Positions 60,858 to 64,000 of a stretch of DNA of 64,000 nucleotides are shown one piece after another. The DNA comes from Paenibacillus sp. USDA918EY (GTDB lineage: Bacteria > Bacillota > Bacilli > Paenibacillales > Paenibacillaceae). The stretch spans positions 1 through 64,000 of the forward strand of contig NZ_WTWY01000021.1 of the NCBI RefSeq assembly GCF_009870825.1, written 5' to 3'. The notes beneath the pieces were generated by a model. The model was given only the letters and a program-made list of their open reading frames with translations, made no database searches and was not told the DNA's origin. Position numbers and translations under genes: made by a program. Each line of letters starts with the position of its first letter. Position 1 is the first letter of the stretch.

Positions 60858-62675
60858 TCATTCTTCCTCCGACGCCTGCTTAGCGTGGTTGAACAGCTGC
60901 TCATAGTAACCGTGCATGGCGATCAGTTCATCATGCGTGCCTTCCTCGACCGCACGGCCGTCCTTCATGACCAAAATGCGGTCGGCATGCATCACCGTTG
61001 ACAAGCGGTGGGCGATGATCAGCGTCGTCCTTCCTTCGGATACGGTTTGCAGGGCGTTTTGCACCAGTTGCTCCGTCTGCGAGTCCAAGTGGGCCGTCGC
61101 TTCATCCAAAATGAGAATCCTTGGCTCGAACACCATGATGCGCGCAAAAGAAATCAGCTGCCGCTCGCCCGCGGACAACCCGCTGCCCCGTTCGGACAGC
61201 TGCGAATCATAGCCTTGCGGCATCCGCATGATCATGTCATGCACGCCGACCTGCCGGCAGGCCTCCATAACTTGCTCCCGCGGGATGTCGTCCTGGAAAA
61301 GCCTGACGTTATCCAGCACGCTGCCCGAAAACAGGAACGGCTCCTGCTGAATCAGGCCGACCAGCCGGTGAAGCTGCTGCTGCGGGATGTCGCGGATGTC
61401 GACATCGTCGATCCGGATGCTGCCCCGGTTGACGTCATAAAAACGGTTCAGCAGGCTGATCAGCGTACTTTTCCCGGCCCCGGTCGTGCCGACGATCCCT
61501 ACCATCTCCCCCGCGGACAGATGCAGGTCGAGATCGGGAATGACCGGACTCGAAGGCGCATAACCGAACGTGACATGGTCAAAATCGACTTTTCCCCGCG
61601 TTTTTTCCACGCGCAGTTCGGCTTTGCGCTCAGGCAGCGGATCCTGGACCTCCGGCTCGGTGCTGAATATTTTCCAAATCCGGTCCATGGACACCATCGT
61701 CGATTGAAACGTGTTCCACTGCATCGTAATTTGGTTGATCGGCTGGAAAAATTGCCGGATATAGCTCGTAAAAGCGTACAAAACCCCGACCTCGACCGAC
61801 TTATGGAATACGGCCATCCCCCCGAGCCACACGACCAGCACCAAGGCAAGGTTGCCCAAAATATCGAAGGTCCGGTTGAACAGGACGTTGGCACGCACCT
61901 CCCGCATGTTGCCTTCCCAATAGCTTTGGTTGTGCTCGTTGAACCGCCGCGTCTGTTCTTCCTCCTGGCGGAAGGCTTGGATCAGCCCCATGCCGGACAA
62001 ATTTTCGGCGATGAAGCCGATCAGCCGCGAAAGGCGGCTGCGCGTCACCTGGTAAGCCTGGCGGAGATAACGCCGGAACATAAAGGCGACCAAGCCGATC
62101 ACCGGCAAAATCGTCAGCGAATACCATGCCAGCGTCGCATCAAGACGGAACATGAAATATATGATGAGGACAAGCGTCATCCCGTCCCGGATAAGGCTGA
62201 GCAGCACCTGCGTAAAAAACTGGCTGATCGTCTCGGTATCGCTCGATACGTTTGTGACCAGGCTGCCGCGATGGATTTTATCAAAATACGACATGGACAT
62301 TTTGGAAATATGACGGAACAAATCCTTCCGGATTTTCGCCACGATGCTTTGTCCCGCGAATTGGAGCAAATTGTTTTGCAGATAGGTGAACAAAAAGCTG
62401 ATCAGCGAGATTGTTAAATAAATCCCGGCCATCATTGCGATAAAGCCGAATTCCGCTTTCCCTTTGGCCAAATGGTCGTCGATGACGATTTTGACCAGGT
62501 AAGGCTGCAGCAGATCCGCCGAAATGCCGAGCAGGGCGCAGACGAAAATGGCGGCGAACGTCAGCTTATGCGGTTTGGCATAGTTCACGACATGTTTAAA
62601 CGCCGCAAACGATTTGCTTTTCTGTTCATTGGAAACGGCGTTTCCGGCCGTCGCGGTTGCCGAAGAACTAGGCAT
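60858..62675 (-). CDS. ABC transporter, ATP-binding/permease subunit (catalytically complete half)
   Basis: 605 residues. The membrane domain (about 25-335) has six hydrophobic segments. In the ATPase, Walker A GTTGAGKST is near 396-404, signature LSAGERQ near 499, Walker B ILILDEATAHLD near 520, and H-loop AHRLS near 553. It looks like the BmrD/YheH partner of a heterodimeric type IV exporter, for drugs or lipids. ATG at 62675 follows AGGAGGG and overlaps the upstream partner by 8 bases. A long N-terminal extension to 62810 is antisense-like and rejected. Confidence 0.88.
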   Translation of the reverse strand: MPSSSATATAGNAVSNEQKSKSFAAFKHVVNYAKPHKLTFAAIFVCALLGISADLLQPYLVKIVIDDHLAKGKAEFGFIAMMAGIYLTISLISFLFTYLQNNLLQFAGQSIVAKIRKDLFRHISKMSMSYFDKIHRGSLVTNVSSDTETISQFFTQVLLSLIRDGMTLVLIIYFMFRLDATLAWYSLTILPVIGLVAFMFRRYLRQAYQVTRSRLSRLIGFIAENLSGMGLIQAFRQEEEQTRRFNEHNQSYWEGNMREVRANVLFNRTFDILGNLALVLVVWLGGMAVFHKSVEVGVLYAFTSYIRQFFQPINQITMQWNTFQSTMVSMDRIWKIFSTEPEVQDPLPERKAELRVEKTRGKVDFDHVTFGYAPSSPVIPDLDLHLSAGEMVGIVGTTGAGKSTLISLLNRFYDVNRGSIRIDDVDIRDIPQQQLHRLVGLIQQEPFLFSGSVLDNVRLFQDDIPREQVMEACRQVGVHDMIMRMPQGYDSQLSERGSGLSAGERQLISFARIMVFEPRILILDEATAHLDSQTEQLVQNALQTVSEGRTTLIIAHRLSTVMHADRILVMKDGRAVEEGTHDELIAMHGYYEQLFNHAKQASEEE

Positions 62676-64000
62676 GCTGCAATCCCTCCTGCTGAATGCG
62701 ATGCAAGGAAGCGTACAGTCCGTCACGGCACGCGAGCAGCTGCTCGTGGCTGCCCCGCTGCACGATGCGCCCTTCCTCCAACACGATAATTTCGTCGGCG
62801 TGCCGGACACTGCTGATGCGGTGAGCGATGATAAGGGTCGTTTTGCCCCGCCGCTCCCGGATCAGATTGTTTAATATCCCCGACTCGGTGAGCGTATCGA
62901 CCGCGCTCATGCTGTCGTCGAGAATCAGCAGCTCCGGTTTTTTCATCAAGCCCCGCGCCAGGCTGGCCCGCTGTCTTTGCCCGCCCGAGAGAGTTAAACC
63001 GCGTTCGCCCAGCTTCGTCTGAAAACCTTCCTTGAATGTATTCACGCTGTCCAGCAGTAAAGCCTGATCCGCTGCGCTGCGAATTTGCTGCATATTCGCC
63101 GACCGGTCGCTGAACGCGATGTTGTCCGCTATATCCGTGCTGAACAAAAATCCGTCCTGCGGCACATAACCGATTTTACGCCGCAGCGTGTCCAACGATA
63201 CGTCCCTGATATCCTCCCCGCCCACGCGGATGCTGCCGGCGGGAGGTTCATAGATCCGCAGCAGCAGCTTCGCCAACGTCGATTTCCCGCTGCCCGTCCG
63301 CCCGATGAGTCCAATCGTCCGGCCTTTGCGGATCGTAAAGCTGACATCCTCGAGCGCTTTTTCCGAAGCTCCCGGATACGCAAAATCCAAATGGTTAATT
63401 TCAATATCCCCAATCGAGCTGAGCTCGACCGCCGAATCATGGTCGCGAACGCTCGGCACTTCCGCCAGCAGGCGGTTTACCCGCTCCAGCGACGCCCCCG
63501 AACGCTGCATCATGTTGATGACGTTGCCGATTTGCTGCAGCGGCCCCATCAGCATCCGCAAATAAAACGTCAGCGCCACGAAGCTGCCCAGAGACAAATG
63601 ATGCCCAATCGTCATATAACCGCCGACGAGCAGCGACACGACAAGCGACAACGCGCCGAGAAACGGCAGGATCGCCTGAAACAAGGAGGACATGCGCACG
63701 AGGCGGAGCTGCGCCTCCCGGACGCCGTCCACCGTGCGGTCAAACCTCCGCTGAGCCGTTTCCTCGATGGCGAACGTCTTCGTGACCCGAATCCCGCCGA
63801 TTTGCTCGTCCGCGGATTCCGTCATCGTCGCCAGGTTTTCCTGGACTTTCATCGATCGTTCCCGGATCCGCGGCCCGAAGTAGATGACAAGAAACGGAAT
63901 CAGCACCAACGGGCATACGCTGACCAGAATCAGTACGACCGGAATGCCGGTGATCAGCATCATCGCCACGCAGGAAACGACCATAAACACCGCGTTGGTC
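62668..64000 (-). CDS. ABC transporter, ATP-binding/permease subunit with degenerate catalytic site (partial)
   Basis: About 443 residues present; the 5' end continues past the right edge. Four hydrophobic segments are visible before the ATPase. Walker A GRTGSGKST is near residue 243 of the fragment, signature LSGGQRQR near 344, and H-loop AHRIS near 398. Walker B reads ILDDSMSAVD: Asp replaces the catalytic Glu, as in BmrC/YheI, so this site is expected to be the non-hydrolysing one of the pair. Partner is the gene at 60858. Confidence 0.88.
   Translation of the reverse strand, partial: TNAVFMVVSCVAMMLITGIPVVLILVSVCPLVLIPFLVIYFGPRIRERSMKVQENLATMTESADEQIGGIRVTKTFAIEETAQRRFDRTVDGVREAQLRLVRMSSLFQAILPFLGALSLVVSLLVGGYMTIGHHLSLGSFVALTFYLRMLMGPLQQIGNVINMMQRSGASLERVNRLLAEVPSVRDHDSAVELSSIGDIEINHLDFAYPGASEKALEDVSFTIRKGRTIGLIGRTGSGKSTLAKLLLRIYEPPAGSIRVGGEDIRDVSLDTLRRKIGYVPQDGFLFSTDIADNIAFSDRSANMQQIRSAADQALLLDSVNTFKEGFQTKLGERGLTLSGGQRQRASLARGLMKKPELLILDDSMSAVDTLTESGILNNLIRERRGKTTLIIAHRISSVRHADEIIVLEEGRIVQRGSHEQLLACRDGLYASLHRIQQEGLQHA

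Overview
The window is chromosomal core DNA of a spore-forming Firmicute, most likely Paenibacillus or a close relative. The evidence is gene order together with sporulation genes (safA-like, spo0B, spoIVFA/spoIVFB, a spoIIB-like SPOR protein, spoVID), an N-terminally extended ribosomal protein L27 with its Prp protease, a Val T-box, canonical sigma-A promoters and strong AGGAGG ribosome binding sites. Nearly every gene is on the minus strand; the plus strand carries only a tRNA, galU and a glycosyltransferase near the right end. No prophage, insertion sequence, CRISPR array or defence island was seen.

Layout in coordinate order. 1-230: tandem promoters and antitermination leader of an rRNA operon running off the left edge. 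0.3-2.9 kb: histidine phosphatase and SafA-like spore coat protein. 3-8.8 kb: amino-acid operon pheB-hom-thrC-thrB-pheA-ilvE from one strong promoter. 9-15.5 kb: obgE, spo0B, rpmA, prp, rplU, rng, spoIVFB, spoIVFA. 15.6-19.2 kb: an OpuC-type osmoprotectant ABC transporter, then a 0.5 kb stretch with no gene and a UPF0316 membrane protein. 20.3-26.1 kb: maf-radC-mreBCD-minCD shape and division cluster. 26.2-33.7 kb: spoIIB-like, murC, folC and valS with its T-box. 33.7-44 kb: spoVID, an RluA enzyme and the haem operon hemA-hemX-sirC-hemC-cobA/hemD-hemB-hemL. 44-46.4 kb: speD and two unrecognised conserved-looking genes. 46.7-57.8 kb: engB, lonA, lonB, ispG, clpX, clpP, tig and a YsoA-like TPR protein. 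58-60.7 kb: tRNA-Arg(TCT), short repeats, galU and a GT8 glycosyltransferase with a basic repeat tail. 60.8-64 kb: a heterodimeric ABC exporter, cut by the right edge.

How the parts work together. The Obg/Spo0B block joins ribosome assembly to the sporulation phosphorelay. SpoIVFA/FB control pro-sigma-K processing. The mre/min block builds the rod and places the septum. The haem operon carries its own siroheme branch (SUMT-HemD fusion plus precorrin-2 dehydrogenase). The Lon/Clp/trigger-factor block handles protein quality control. The opuC genes interrupt the minD-spoIVFA junction that is contiguous in Bacillus subtilis.

I found no convincing undescribed multi-gene system. The most unusual signals are: a YsoA-like gene whose conserved-looking N-terminus has no ATG/GTG/TTG start; a tRNA 3' end plus terminator repeated about 160 bp downstream, around two 29-bp tandem repeats; a GT8 enzyme with eight charged heptads at its C-terminus; a perfect 19-bp palindrome on the haem promoter; and two unrecognised genes flanking speD.
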